Below are positions 1 to 8,494 of a DNA stretch of 43,492 nt, one piece after another. Every line of letters begins with the position of its first letter. The stretch's first letter is position 1. The stretch lies in contig CAYWBO010000017.1 of assembly GCA_964456625.1 (NCBI GenBank), forward strand, positions 1-43,492, written 5' to 3'. Origin of the DNA: Sulfidibacterium sp964456625 (lineage in GTDB: Bacteria; Bacteroidota; Bacteroidia; Bacteroidales; F082). A program made the translations under genes and the position numbers. The notes beneath the pieces are model-generated. The model was not told the origin of the DNA. It worked only from the letters and a program-made list of their open reading frames with translations, and did not search any database.

Positions 1-468
1 CGTATGGCCGACCGTATCCTGGGCATGGGTGACATCGTAACCCTGGTGGAAAAGGCCCAGGAGCAGTACGATGAAGAAGAAGCGCGGAAGCTGCAGAAAA
101 AAATAGCCAAGAACCAGTTTAACTACGACGATTTCCTGAAACAGATCCAGCAGATCAAGAAAATGGGAAATGTCAAGGATCTGATGGGCATGATTCCCGG
201 TATGAGTAAAGCCGTCCGGGATCTGGATATCGACGACGATGCGTTCAAAGGCATCGAAGCCATTATCCACTCCATGACGCCGGAAGAACGTGCCAATCCT
301 AAGATTCTGAGCGGCTCAAGGCGGAAAAGAATCGCAGACGGAAGCGGTACCACCATCCAGGAGGTGAACCGCCTGATCAAGCAATTCGGCGAAACCAGTA
401 AAATGATGAAGCTTATGACATCGGGCAGGGGCAAAGCCATGATGAACGCGATGGGTGGAAGACGATAA
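1..468 (+). CDS. ffh: Signal recognition particle protein Ffh, C-terminal part (5' truncated by window edge)
   Basis: Ffh is the GTPase of the signal recognition particle. With 4.5S RNA it delivers nascent membrane proteins to the FtsY receptor. The visible part starts at the end of the NG domain (RMADRILGMGD, the junction typical of Ffh) and contains the whole methionine-rich M domain, which binds signal peptides and the RNA. It includes the MGMIPGM loop and the RNA-binding stretch SGSRRKRIADGSGTT. The tail is rich in Met, Gly and Arg (SGRGKAMMNAMGGRR), as usual. The reading frame is open to base 1, so the start and GTPase domain lie outside the window. It is followed 76 bp later by folD on the same strand, a neighbour pair I recall from other Bacteroidota. 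Confidence 0.97.
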   Translation, partial: RMADRILGMGDIVTLVEKAQEQYDEEEARKLQKKIAKNQFNYDDFLKQIQQIKKMGNVKDLMGMIPGMSKAVRDLDIDDDAFKGIEAIIHSMTPEERANPKILSGSRRKRIADGSGTTIQEVNRLIKQFGETSKMMKLMTSGRGKAMMNAMGGRR

Positions 469-544
469 TTCCCTCTTCAGTGCCGGTTCAAACAGGTTGT
501 CTGCATTATTAAATCAGTATTCATATTAAAACAAGTATCGTCCC

Positions 545-1599
545 ATGGCAAAAAAACAAGAACCCATTATCATCGACGGCCGTTTGGTGTCTGCTAAGAT
601 CAAAGAAGAAATCAAAGAAGAAGTGGCTCATCTGATAGATCATCATGACAAAGCACCGCATCTTGCTGCAGTGTTAGTAGGTGATGACCCTGCCAGTCAG
701 ACTTATGTGAACGGGAAGGAAAAGGCAGCCCACGCCGTGGGTATCGTCTCCTCGATATACCGGCTTCCAGAAAGCACCACGGAAAAAGAACTGCTGGATG
801 TCGTTAACTATCTCAACAATGATGATGAAGTCGATGGGTTTATCGTGCAGTTGCCGCTTCCGAAGCATATATCAGAAGAAAAAGTGATTAACACCATCAG
901 CCCCGTCAAGGATGTGGATGGATTTACACCCATCAACGTGGGAAATATGGTGCTCGGAAAGCCCGCTTACATTTCAGCGACTCCTTTCGGAATTCTGGAA
1001 CTGCTGAAAAATTATGGCATTGAACTCGAAGGAAAGCATGTGGTGGTACTGGGACGTTCTAATATCGTCGGAAGACCTGTCAGTATTTTGCTTTCGCAGA
1101 AAGCGCCGGAAGCCAATGCNNNNNNNNNNNNNNNNNNNNNNNNNNNNNNNNNNNNNNNNNNNNNNNNNNNNNNNNNNNNNNNNNNNNNNNNNNNNNNNNN
1201 NNNNNNNNNNNNNNNNNNNTCGTCGGAAGACCTGTCAGTATTTTGCTTTCGCAGAAAGCGCCGGAAGCCAATGCCACGGTGACAGTATGCCATAGTCGTA
1301 CGAAAAACCTGGAAGAAATCACCCGTCAGGCGGATGTTTTGGTTTGTGCCATCGGTGTGCCGCAGTTTGTGAAAGCCGGCATGGTGAAGGAAGGGGTAGT
1401 GGTAATCGATGTGGGAATGCATCGTTTGCCGGATGAAACCAAACAAAAAGGCTATCGTTTGGTAGGGGATGTCGATTATGATGAAGTATCCAAAAAAGCT
1501 TCCTATATCACACCGGTTCCGGGTGGCGTAGGCCCGATGACCATCGCCATGCTGCTGAAAAATACGCTGTTGGCGCATAAAAAAGAAATTTATAAATAG
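545..1599 (+). CDS. folD: Bifunctional methylenetetrahydrofolate dehydrogenase / methenyltetrahydrofolate cyclohydrolase FolD, split by an assembly gap
   Basis: FolD interconverts 5,10-methylene-THF and 10-formyl-THF in the cytoplasm, supplying one-carbon units. The protein reads from ATG 545 up to the 100-N gap (1120-1219) and continues in another frame after it. The 55 bp before the gap (1065-1119) are repeated exactly after it (1220-1274). Removing one copy plus the Ns deletes 155 bp and restores one open frame of 900 bp, 299 residues, close to the usual FolD length of about 290. Visible motifs are the catalytic YxxxK (Tyr54, Lys58), DGFIVQLPLP, KDVDGF, the NADP-loop GRSNIVGRPVS and the C-terminal PVPGGVGPMT. 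The gene is therefore intact, not frameshifted. It lies downstream of ffh. Confidence 0.96.
1065..1274. other. Assembly gap of 100 N with identical 55-bp flanks
   Basis: Bases 1120-1219 are N. The 55 bp at 1065-1119 are identical to those at 1220-1274. A fixed 100-N spacer between contigs sharing exactly 55 bp is what a k=55 assembly graph overlap would leave after scaffolding. The true sequence very probably has one copy and no gap, which also repairs folD. Confidence 0.95.
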
Positions 1600-1682
1600 T
1601 CGTTTCCCTTTTGGGGACTTTTCTTCGCAGCAATTACTGTTGCAGAGGATGTTAACGTTAAAAATTGAAGGATCAGGGTATT

Positions 1683-2315
1683 ATGAAAATTCCTGAAACA
1701 GCATTATTGGAAGGAGGCAGGAAACTGCCGGTGATGGAGGAGTTCTACACCCTCCAGGGGGAAGGATTCAATATGGGAAAAGCGGCCTATTTCATCCGCC
1801 TGGGCGGATGTGATGTGGGCTGTGCCTGGTGCGACAGCAAAGAAACCTGGAATGCCAACCTGTTTCCGCCGGTGCCGGTAGAGGAAGTGGTGGAACGGGC
1901 TTCGCAGCATCCTGCCAAAACCGTGGTGGTCACAGGCGGAGAACCGTCGCTGTATCCGCTGGATATTTTTACTGCTGCGTTGAAAGAGAAAGGGATGATG
2001 ACCATGCTGGAGACTTCAGGCGCTTATCCGTTGACGGGCAACTGGGATTGGATCTGCCTCTCACCCAAGAAAAATGCCCCGCCCAGAAAAGACATTTATG
2101 CACGTGCCCGGGAACTTAAGGTCATTATTCAGACCAAAGCCGATCTGGAGTGGGCCGAGAAAAATGCCGTTTATGTTTCTCCGGATTGCCAGTTGTTCCT
2201 TCAACCTGAATGGAGCGTGGCCGAAAGCATCATGGATACCTTGACACAATACGTTATGGATCATCCGCAATGGCGTATTTCCCTGCAGTCGCATAAATAC
2301 ATGCGGATTCCTTAG
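1683..2315 (+). CDS. queE: 7-carboxy-7-deazaguanine synthase QueE (radical SAM)
   Basis: QueE rearranges 6-carboxy-tetrahydropterin to 7-carboxy-7-deazaguanine, a step in queuosine (tRNA) or deazapurine biosynthesis. The N-terminal PVMEEFYTLQGEG segment is typical of the family. The cluster motif is the variant CxxxCxxC (Cys43, Cys47, Cys50, within CDVGCAWCD), which binds the 4Fe-4S cluster used with S-adenosylmethionine. VVTGGEPSL and the ending SLQSHKYMRIP are also characteristic. I start at ATG 1683 (210 residues). An in-frame TTG at 1665 would add six residues with no family support. No other queuosine genes are seen here. The gene is 83 bp after folD on the same strand. Confidence 0.95.
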   Translation: MKIPETALLEGGRKLPVMEEFYTLQGEGFNMGKAAYFIRLGGCDVGCAWCDSKETWNANLFPPVPVEEVVERASQHPAKTVVVTGGEPSLYPLDIFTAALKEKGMMTMLETSGAYPLTGNWDWICLSPKKNAPPRKDIYARARELKVIIQTKADLEWAEKNAVYVSPDCQLFLQPEWSVAESIMDTLTQYVMDHPQWRISLQSHKYMRIP

Positions 2316-2398
2316 TGTTTCTCGTCTTTTCTTCAGACAAACAAAGGAATATTACAATTAATGTTTCCGGTCCCTTCTCATTAAGCATGGATCTTTCT

Positions 2399-2406
2399 TA
2401 GTTTTG
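2399..2406 (+). promoter_or_regulatory. Bacteroidota -7 promoter box (TAGTTTTG) of the OmpA-like gene
   Basis: TAGTTTTG matches the Bacteroidota primary sigma -7 consensus TAnnTTTG exactly. It ends 4 nt before the in-frame codon at 2411-2413, where translation appears to begin. No clear -33 TTTG is seen. The box rules out the upstream ATG at 2386, which would precede transcription and meets a TAG after four codons. Confidence 0.7.
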
Positions 2407-2410
2407 CAGA

Positions 2411-4357
2411 AAGCGTCTCAAACTGAAATATAAGATCGTCATAGGGCTTATCGTTTTGCTTGTAGCAACCTCTTTTGTCAGGGCACAGAACACCACTGAG
2501 CCGGACAAAAGAGCACAGACATTATTTGAAAAAGCACTGTCAGCCTATCGTTCCGAAAATCTTGCGGAAGCACAGAAATTCCTGGTGAAAAGTATCGAAC
2601 GCGACAGGACTTTCGTGGATGCTTACCTGTTGCTGGGTGATCTGCAAACGGAGATGAAACAAATCCCGAAAGCCGAAGAAGCTTACCGGCAGGCATTAAA
2701 GATCGATCCCACGGGGCATCCCAGGGCCTGGTATCTGCTGGCACGACTGCAATACCAACAGGGAGAATATGAGGGAGGCGCCGTTTCCGCAAGTCGTTTT
2801 TTAAACCTGGCGCATCCTGCGGGAAGACAAAAGCAGGAAGCGGAACATCTGCTGGAAAGCTGCCGGTTCTCTGCCTGGGCCGTCGCGCATCCTGCCCATG
2901 ATTCCCTGCATCCGCTGGATGATTCCGTCAATTCTGGCGGTTCGGAGTACGTCAACTTCGTGAACGAAGCCAACAACCAAATGATATTTACCCGAAAAGG
3001 GATGGAAAACATCGGTACGTTGCAACGCCCTGTTTACAAGGAAGAGGTTTTTGTATCCCACAGGACCGACCACCATTGGGGAGTGCCAAAGAAAATGAGT
3101 TTCCCCTGGCCGGACAATGCCAACATGGGCGCCGTAAGCTTTTCGCTCGACGGACGTTCGGTTTACTTTACGGGATGTTACTGGCCCGGCGGGAACGGTA
3201 GTTGCGATATTTATGTCAGCCACCATGACGGGGCTTTCTGGTCTGCACCTGTGCATCTGGACCAGTCCGTTAACACCCGGGCCTGGGATTCGCAGGCCGT
3301 GGTTTCTTCCAACGGGTATTATCTTTATTTTGCTTCCAGAAGGGCAGGAGGGAAAGGCGGCTCTGACCTTTGGGTTTCGAAGCTGCAAAAGGACGGTTTG
3401 TGGGGAGTACCGAGAAATCTGGGCGACAGCATCAATACCGCCGGGAACGAAGTGGCCCCTTTCCTGCATGCAGACGGCAGGACACTCTATTTCGCTTCCG
3501 ATGGCTGGCCCGGTTTGGGTGGCTACGACCTTTTTGTATCCCGGGAAAAACCGGACGGGACATGGTCGAAGGCAAAGAACCTGGGATATCCGGTCAACAC
3601 AAAGTACGATGAGATCAACATCTTTGTGGCGCCCAACGGCAAACATGCCTGGATCTCTTCGGACAGGATAACGCGTAAAGATTATGATATTTTTGAGTTC
3701 GTTCCCCGTGCCGGCATCAAACCCGGTAAAGTGGATATCCTGACGGCGTCTGTTACCGATAGTGCCACCCATCTACCGTTGCGGGCCATGGCGATCCTCA
3801 GCACCTTACCGGCAGGCAAGGTCGTGGACTCGCTGCTGTCGGACGTAAACGGGACCTTGATGATGGCGTTGCCGCTCGGCGAAAATTATGCCCTGCATGT
3901 TTATCGGAAAGGATATCTGTTCTATTCGGATCACTTTAACCTGATGAAAGACACCACTGCAAAGAGGATTCATGAAAATATTATGTTGCAGGCCGTGGCC
4001 GCGGGAAACCGCATCAGGCTTGAAAATATTTACTTCCGGTTCGATGAGTCTGAGCTGAGTCCGGCTGCCTTCCCCGAATTGAACCGTGTGGTGCAGTTCC
4101 TGAAACAGAACGGCGGCATCCGGGTACAGATATCAGGATTCACCGACAATGTGGGAACGGAGGCGTACAACCTGAAACTTTCGGTGGAACGGGCAAAAGC
4201 CGTGAGTGATTATCTTGTGGCACATGGCATTTCCGCATCCCGGCTCACCTGCAAAGGCTATGGAAACACACGTCCGGTGGCTGATAATGCTACCGCTGAA
4301 GGCCGGGCCAAGAACCGTCGTACCGAAATTGTCATCCTTTCGGTCCCAAGACATTGA
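2411..4357 (+). CDS. OmpA-family envelope protein with TPR, PD40 propeller and OmpA C-terminal domain (PorE-like)
   Basis: This is a secreted periplasmic or outer-membrane protein that probably links an envelope assembly to peptidoglycan. In order: a signal peptide (basic KRLKLKYK, hydrophobic core, RAQ cleavage region); TPR repeats covering about the next 100 residues; a beta-propeller of PD40 repeats (SLDGRSVYFTG, HADGRTLYFASDG, APNGKHAWISSD); a small Ig/carboxypeptidase-regulatory-like domain; and a C-terminal OmpA domain with GFTDNVGT, AKAVSDYL and NRRTEI. This is the architecture of PorE of the type IX secretion system, though other Bacteroidota paralogues share it. No ATG or GTG exists in frame. 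The first conventional alternative, TTG 2456, would destroy the signal peptide. The frame with a proper signal peptide runs from codon AAG 2411. It ends 6 bp before the convergent metallo-hydrolase gene. Confidence 0.85.
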   Translation, partial: KRLKLKYKIVIGLIVLLVATSFVRAQNTTEPDKRAQTLFEKALSAYRSENLAEAQKFLVKSIERDRTFVDAYLLLGDLQTEMKQIPKAEEAYRQALKIDPTGHPRAWYLLARLQYQQGEYEGGAVSASRFLNLAHPAGRQKQEAEHLLESCRFSAWAVAHPAHDSLHPLDDSVNSGGSEYVNFVNEANNQMIFTRKGMENIGTLQRPVYKEEVFVSHRTDHHWGVPKKMSFPWPDNANMGAVSFSLDGRSVYFTGCYWPGGNGSCDIYVSHHDGAFWSAPVHLDQSVNTRAWDSQAVVSSNGYYLYFASRRAGGKGGSDLWVSKLQKDGLWGVPRNLGDSINTAGNEVAPFLHADGRTLYFASDGWPGLGGYDLFVSREKPDGTWSKAKNLGYPVNTKYDEINIFVAPNGKHAWISSDRITRKDYDIFEFVPRAGIKPGKVDILTASVTDSATHLPLRAMAILSTLPAGKVVDSLLSDVNGTLMMALPLGENYALHVYRKGYLFYSDHFNLMKDTTAKRIHENIMLQAVAAGNRIRLENIYFRFDESELSPAAFPELNRVVQFLKQNGGIRVQISGFTDNVGTEAYNLKLSVERAKAVSDYLVAHGISASRLTCKGYGNTRPVADNATAEGRAKNRRTEIVILSVPRH

Positions 4358-4363
4358 TCCTCG

Positions 4364-5125
4364 TTACAGATCCAGTTCCAGTCCGTCGTAGGCAAGTTCC
4401 ACAAACGATGGCAGTTCCTTTGCTATGTCCGCGTGCAATCCCAGCATGTGGCTGATGTGGGTAAGGTAGCCTTTCTCCGGTTTCAGCTCCTGCAAGACTG
4501 CCACGGCTTCTTCCAGGTTAAAGTGCGAAGCATGATGTTTTTTACGCAACGCATTGATGACGACCACCTTGCTTCCGGCCATCTTATCCATGGTTTCCGG
4601 CGGGATGTAATTGGCATCCGTCACATAAGAGAAATCGCCGATGCGGAAACCCATGACCTTCATCCTGGCGTGCATCACCGGAAGGGGAAGAATCTCCAGA
4701 TCACCTATTTTAAAAGGCTCTTCCGACATATCGATCAGGTTCATATCCGGTACACCGGGATAGGGCATCTCATCAAAGGCATAGGAAAATTCTTGTTTTA
4801 TGGCTTTCTGATCGCGCGGTATGGCATAGATATCCATGGCTTTTTTATAGAGATAATTAAAAGAGCGAACGTCGTCCAGGCCGGCAATATGATCTTTATG
4901 GCAGTGCGTTATAATAATGGCGTCCAATTTGTCGACCTTTGCCCGCAACATTTGATATCTGAAATCGGGGCCGGCATCTATATTGATTTGGGTGTTCTTC
5001 TGTGTGATCATCACCGAAGTGCGGAGCCGGTGATCCCTTTTGCCTCCTTTCGTACAAACTTCACACTTGCAGCCTACTACCGGAATCCCTTGTGAAGTCC
5101 CTGTCCCTAAAAACGTTACTTTCAT
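4364..5125 (-). CDS. MBL-fold metallo-hydrolase, PhnP-like
   Basis: This is a cytoplasmic metallo-beta-lactamase-fold phosphodiesterase-type hydrolase of 253 residues. The N-terminal FLGTGTSQGIPVVGC and the following Cys19/Cys21/Cys24 cluster resemble the structural zinc site of PhnP. The metal-binding motif HCHKDH (His74, His76, Asp78, His79) is followed by GLDDVRSFN, another PhnP-group signature. HRLRTS and the late HISH motif are present. PhnP is a cyclic-phosphate phosphodiesterase in phosphonate breakdown, but no phosphonate genes are nearby. Members in Bacteroidota are usually left as general MBL hydrolases, so the substrate is unknown. A TACCTTTG box 33 bp upstream gives it its own promoter. 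Confidence 0.85.
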   Translation of the reverse strand: MKVTFLGTGTSQGIPVVGCKCEVCTKGGKRDHRLRTSVMITQKNTQINIDAGPDFRYQMLRAKVDKLDAIIITHCHKDHIAGLDDVRSFNYLYKKAMDIYAIPRDQKAIKQEFSYAFDEMPYPGVPDMNLIDMSEEPFKIGDLEILPLPVMHARMKVMGFRIGDFSYVTDANYIPPETMDKMAGSKVVVINALRKKHHASHFNLEEAVAVLQELKPEKGYLTHISHMLGLHADIAKELPSFVELAYDGLELDL

Positions 5126-5158
5126 TAATGACTCTTACTTTGGTCCAAATTTTTTATT

Positions 5159-5166
5159 CAAAGGTA
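5159..5166 (-). promoter_or_regulatory. -7 promoter box (TACCTTTG) for the PhnP-like gene
   Basis: On the minus strand the sequence reads TACCTTTG, a full match to TAnnTTTG, 33 bp upstream of the start at 5125. The predicted leader is roughly 25-30 nt. I see no convincing -33 element. Confidence 0.6.
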
Positions 5167-5258
5167 TTTTATTTTTAGCAGCTATTAAAAACTTTGTTAG
5201 TTTTACATTTCAATATGCAAACCGGTAGTTTTATAAAATAAATCCGCTTGACAAGAAG

Positions 5259-5789
5259 ATGAGTGTAATGAGTGATGTTGCCTCTGTTACGGACCAGAAT
5301 ATTGAAGAGGTGCAAATTGAGCCTTATCGGCAGATAGAAAGGCTGTGTTTATTTTTTGAAGCGGAAAACAGAGACGATTACCAGAAAATTTTATCGTTCG
5401 TTTCCGTGGTGAAGAAGGAAATTCAGCGTGTGGAAGCTGTGGTGTTTTATTTGGGAAAGTTGCCTGAGCCGATTCCTGGAGACGGGTCGTTGTTTCTGGT
5501 GGGAAAAAGGGATTTTAACCTGTTCAAACAAAAGAGTGCCGCTTTGAAAGAATGGCTCAGGACGTATACCTTTGACATGCTGATCAGTTTTGAAAAGAAA
5601 AATCACGAAAAAAGCGAACGTGTCATCAAAAATATAAAAGCGAAGATAAAGGCGGGCCCTAATTTCGGCGGGACAAACCCGTATTTCGATCTGACCATAG
5701 GCAAGCCGGACGAAAAGATGGAGTTAGAAGCATTCTACAAACAGGTAAAACACTATTTTTCAAAACTTAACATCAACTTAAACGTATGA
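5259..5789 (+). CDS. Conserved hypothetical protein upstream of dapA (DUF6913-like)
   Basis: A 176-residue soluble protein without signal peptide or membrane segment. It resembles the small Bacteroidota proteins annotated DUF6913, with a central KRDFNLF segment and a C-terminal GPNFGGTNPYFDLTIG motif followed by EAFYKQVKHYF. Its function is unknown. The stop codon overlaps the dapA start by 4 nt (ATGA), so the two are translationally coupled. That is the only clue to its role. ATG 5259 is preceded by a purine-rich AAGAAG. ATG 5268 is a possible alternative start. The upstream 130 bp hold two weak -7-like boxes (TAGTTTTA). The DUF assignment is from memory and is tentative; that it is a real gene is secure. 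Confidence 0.8.
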   Translation: MSVMSDVASVTDQNIEEVQIEPYRQIERLCLFFEAENRDDYQKILSFVSVVKKEIQRVEAVVFYLGKLPEPIPGDGSLFLVGKRDFNLFKQKSAALKEWLRTYTFDMLISFEKKNHEKSERVIKNIKAKIKAGPNFGGTNPYFDLTIGKPDEKMELEAFYKQVKHYFSKLNINLNV

Positions 5790-6682
5790 AAGATAAAGCA
5801 ATACTTGACGGGACCGGGGTAGCCATCGTGACCCCATTTCACAATTACGGAACCATAGATTTCGGAAGCCTGGAAAAGTTGGTTGATTTTATCATTGAAG
5901 GGGGTGTTGATTTTATTGTGGCACTGGGAACTACCAGCGAAGCCGCTACCATGACCGAAGACGAGAAAATGGCTGTGATGGATGTGGTCGTAGAGACGGT
6001 GAACGGGCGTGTTCCTATTGTGATGGGTATGGGAGGAAACAGCACACAGGCCATTGTCAGCAAGATTAAAAAAACCGATTTTGATGGAATAGAGGCCATT
6101 TTATCGGTGACCCCTTATTATAACAAACCCAATCAGCGCGGGATTTACGGGCATTTCAAGGCAATTTCTGCCAGTAGCCCGGTGCCCATAATTTTGTACA
6201 ACGTGCCGGGACGTACGGCTTCGAATATCTCTGCCGAAACCACCCTGAGCCTGGCCCGCGACTTTGACAACATCATTGCCGTGAAAGAGGCATCCGGAAA
6301 TTTCACACAGATCATGGACATCCTTCGTGACAAACCGGATGGTTTTAAAGTATTTTCCGGAGACGATGCCATCACTTATCCGATGATGACACTGGGCGCT
6401 ACGGGTGTGATTTCCGTGATAGCCAATGCATATCCGAAACCGTTCTCTGATATGGTGAGGATGATCAAAGCCGGAGAGTATGAAAAGGCCCTCCAAATCC
6501 ATTATTCTTTGATCCCGATCATTCACCAAATGTTTGCCGATGGCAATCCGGCCGGAGTAAAAGTGGCGCTGGAAGCCATGGGTTTGATGAAAAACAACCT
6601 GCGACTTCCGCTCGTGAAAGCCAACAAGTCGGTAAACCTCGCCTTAAGCGCGCTTGTAGCCGAGTATAAATATCCGGTATAG
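5786..6682 (+). CDS. dapA: 4-hydroxy-tetrahydrodipicolinate synthase DapA
   Basis: DapA condenses pyruvate with aspartate semialdehyde, the first committed step towards diaminopimelate and lysine. At 298 residues it has the normal family length. Visible motifs are GTTSEAATM (pyruvate-binding TT), PYYNKPNQRGIYGHF, the tyrosine-bearing YNVPGRT, and AVKEASGN with the lysine that forms the Schiff base with pyruvate. GDDAITYPMMTLGATGVISV closes the barrel as expected. The start overlaps the stop of the preceding hypothetical gene, which fixes ATG 5786. The peptidase gene follows after 25 bp. Confidence 0.98.
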   Translation: MKDKAILDGTGVAIVTPFHNYGTIDFGSLEKLVDFIIEGGVDFIVALGTTSEAATMTEDEKMAVMDVVVETVNGRVPIVMGMGGNSTQAIVSKIKKTDFDGIEAILSVTPYYNKPNQRGIYGHFKAISASSPVPIILYNVPGRTASNISAETTLSLARDFDNIIAVKEASGNFTQIMDILRDKPDGFKVFSGDDAITYPMMTLGATGVISVIANAYPKPFSDMVRMIKAGEYEKALQIHYSLIPIIHQMFADGNPAGVKVALEAMGLMKNNLRLPLVKANKSVNLALSALVAEYKYPV

Positions 6683-6707
6683 TATACCCGAATTAATATG
6701 CGCTTTG

Positions 6708-8414
6708 ATGAAACGCCTGATACTGGTATGGATTGTTATTTTCCTTTCGGGAAATGTGGTGCTCAGGGCCCAAACCGTAATCAGCAACCAGCGGTATGAA
6801 TCGCTCCTGAATAACAGGGGAGAAGTTTATTTTCGGTTTCCTTATTCCATTGTAAAGTCTCACCCCGGACTCCTGCAGAGCCTGGGGGCTTTTATTTCCA
6901 TCGACCGCGTTGGTCAGGATTATGTTTATGCTTATGCCAATAAAAAAGGCTTCTCCGGATTTCTCGACCTGAAGATTAATTATCAGCTGCTGCAACCGCC
7001 TTCTATGGTGTTGAGCCCTGAAAAGCTAGCCCCGGCACATCTGAAAGCTATCGCTGCATGGGACTATTATCCCAGCTACAAGCAATATCTGAGCCTGATG
7101 AATCAGTTTCAGACAACATATCCGCAACTTTGTAAACTTGTAGATATCGGTAAAACAGTGGATGGTCGCGATTTGCTGTTCATCCACATCAAGAGCAACA
7201 AATACAACACGCTTAACAAGCCGCAGTTCATGTACACATCCACCATGCATGGTGATGAGACTACCGGTTATGTGCTGATGCTGCATCTTATTGATTATTT
7301 GTTGAGTAATTACGGAAAGATCCCTCGGGTTACAAACATGGTGGACAGCCTGGATATCTGGATCAACCCGTTGGCCAATCCCGACGGAACGTATGCAGGC
7401 GGCGATACTTCCGTTTACAACGCCACCCGTTTTAATGCCAACGGCGTAGATCTGAACCGCAATTATCCGGACCCCCAGGCGGGACAGCATCCTGACGGCA
7501 ATGCATGGCAGCCAGAAACAATCGCCTTCATGAATTTTGCGGCAGCGCACCATTTTGTGTTATCCTGTAACATGCATTCAGGCAATGAAGTGGCCAACTA
7601 TCCCTGGGATACATGGTCTTTTCCTACTGCTGACAATGCCTGGTGGCAATATGTTTGCCGGCAGTATGCCGATACGGTTCATGCTTACAGTCCTGCCGGT
7701 TATTTTACCGATGAAAACGATGGTATTACGGACGGTTATTCCTGGTATCAGATCACCGGCGGAAGGCAGGATTACATGAACTATTTCCGGCATGACCGGG
7801 AGTTTACCCTGGAACTGTCGCAGATAAAAGAACCGGTCCCGTCAACCTTGCCATCTTACTGGGAGTATAATTACAGGTCTTTTCTGGATTATATGCATCA
7901 GGCACTGGACGGCATACGCGGGGTGGTCACTGACAGTATTTCAGGCCAGCCGGTGAAGGCGGATGTTTTCATCGACAACCACGACACGGATAATTCGGAC
8001 GTCTATTCCGATTCCCTTACGGGCGCTTACTTCCGTCCAATCCAAGCCGGAACCTTTGATGTTACATTTTCTGCACCGGGATATGTGAACAAAACACTGA
8101 AGAGCATTCAGGTTCGGGATGAAAAGTCGGTTGTGGAAAACGTGGCGCTAAAACCTTCTTCCACCGGAATCGCAAAAACTACGAGCTCTGATCAGCCGCA
8201 GGCTTTTCCGAATCCTGCTTACGATAAGGTGCGATTCAGTAATTTATCCGGTGTTGCCGAAGTACAGTTTTATTCCCTTTCGGGAGATCCCGTTCTTGAT
8301 GCATCGGTAACTTCATCAACCTCCCTGAACATTCGCTATCTTCCCAGAGGAATTTATTTGTTGCAGATTACCGTTAAGGACAAAACTTACATTCAAAAGA
8401 TACTGTTGAGATAA
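6708..8414 (+). CDS. Secreted M14-family zinc carboxypeptidase with T9SS C-terminal sorting domain
   Basis: This is an exported metallo-carboxypeptidase, probably released or surface-anchored through type IX secretion. In order: signal peptide (residues 1-22, ending VLRAQ); a pre-domain; an M14 catalytic domain with zinc ligands His181 and Glu184 in TMHGDET, ANPDG, the substrate-binding DLNRNYP (Arg251), the third ligand His290 in NMHSG and catalytic Glu369 in FTLEL; a CarboxypepD regulatory-like domain beginning GIRGVVTDSISGQPV; and a C-terminal type A sorting domain (FPNPAYDKVRF, then LPRGIYLLQI and a final KILLR). All catalytic residues are present. An in-frame TTG at 6705 just precedes ATG 6708; the ATG gives a clean signal peptide. 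It follows dapA closely but is functionally unrelated. Confidence 0.94.
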   Translation: MKRLILVWIVIFLSGNVVLRAQTVISNQRYESLLNNRGEVYFRFPYSIVKSHPGLLQSLGAFISIDRVGQDYVYAYANKKGFSGFLDLKINYQLLQPPSMVLSPEKLAPAHLKAIAAWDYYPSYKQYLSLMNQFQTTYPQLCKLVDIGKTVDGRDLLFIHIKSNKYNTLNKPQFMYTSTMHGDETTGYVLMLHLIDYLLSNYGKIPRVTNMVDSLDIWINPLANPDGTYAGGDTSVYNATRFNANGVDLNRNYPDPQAGQHPDGNAWQPETIAFMNFAAAHHFVLSCNMHSGNEVANYPWDTWSFPTADNAWWQYVCRQYADTVHAYSPAGYFTDENDGITDGYSWYQITGGRQDYMNYFRHDREFTLELSQIKEPVPSTLPSYWEYNYRSFLDYMHQALDGIRGVVTDSISGQPVKADVFIDNHDTDNSDVYSDSLTGAYFRPIQAGTFDVTFSAPGYVNKTLKSIQVRDEKSVVENVALKPSSTGIAKTTSSDQPQAFPNPAYDKVRFSNLSGVAEVQFYSLSGDPVLDASVTSSTSLNIRYLPRGIYLLQITVKDKTYIQKILLR

Positions 8415-8494
8415 TTTGAAATGATTTCTGCAGGCTTTTCGACGTTATTTTACCCGGAATTTTATCTCCGGAATAGTAAATAATTATCGCTTCA

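Noticed and set aside
1065..1274. The 55-bp direct repeats as a biological duplication or target-site duplication
   Set aside because: The same length occurs at an unrelated gap, always bordering exactly 100 N, and no mobile element lies between. Assembly overlap explains both.
1012..1322. Open frames spanning the N gap in folD
   Set aside because: They arise from translating through Ns. The 55-bp duplication shows the region is an assembly artefact.
8449..8480. Hairpin between the M14 peptidase and the oxoamine synthase as a terminator
   Set aside because: The TTTAC-CCGG and CCGG-GTAAA arms pair only with a 4-nt bulge and lack a T run, so support is too weak to list.
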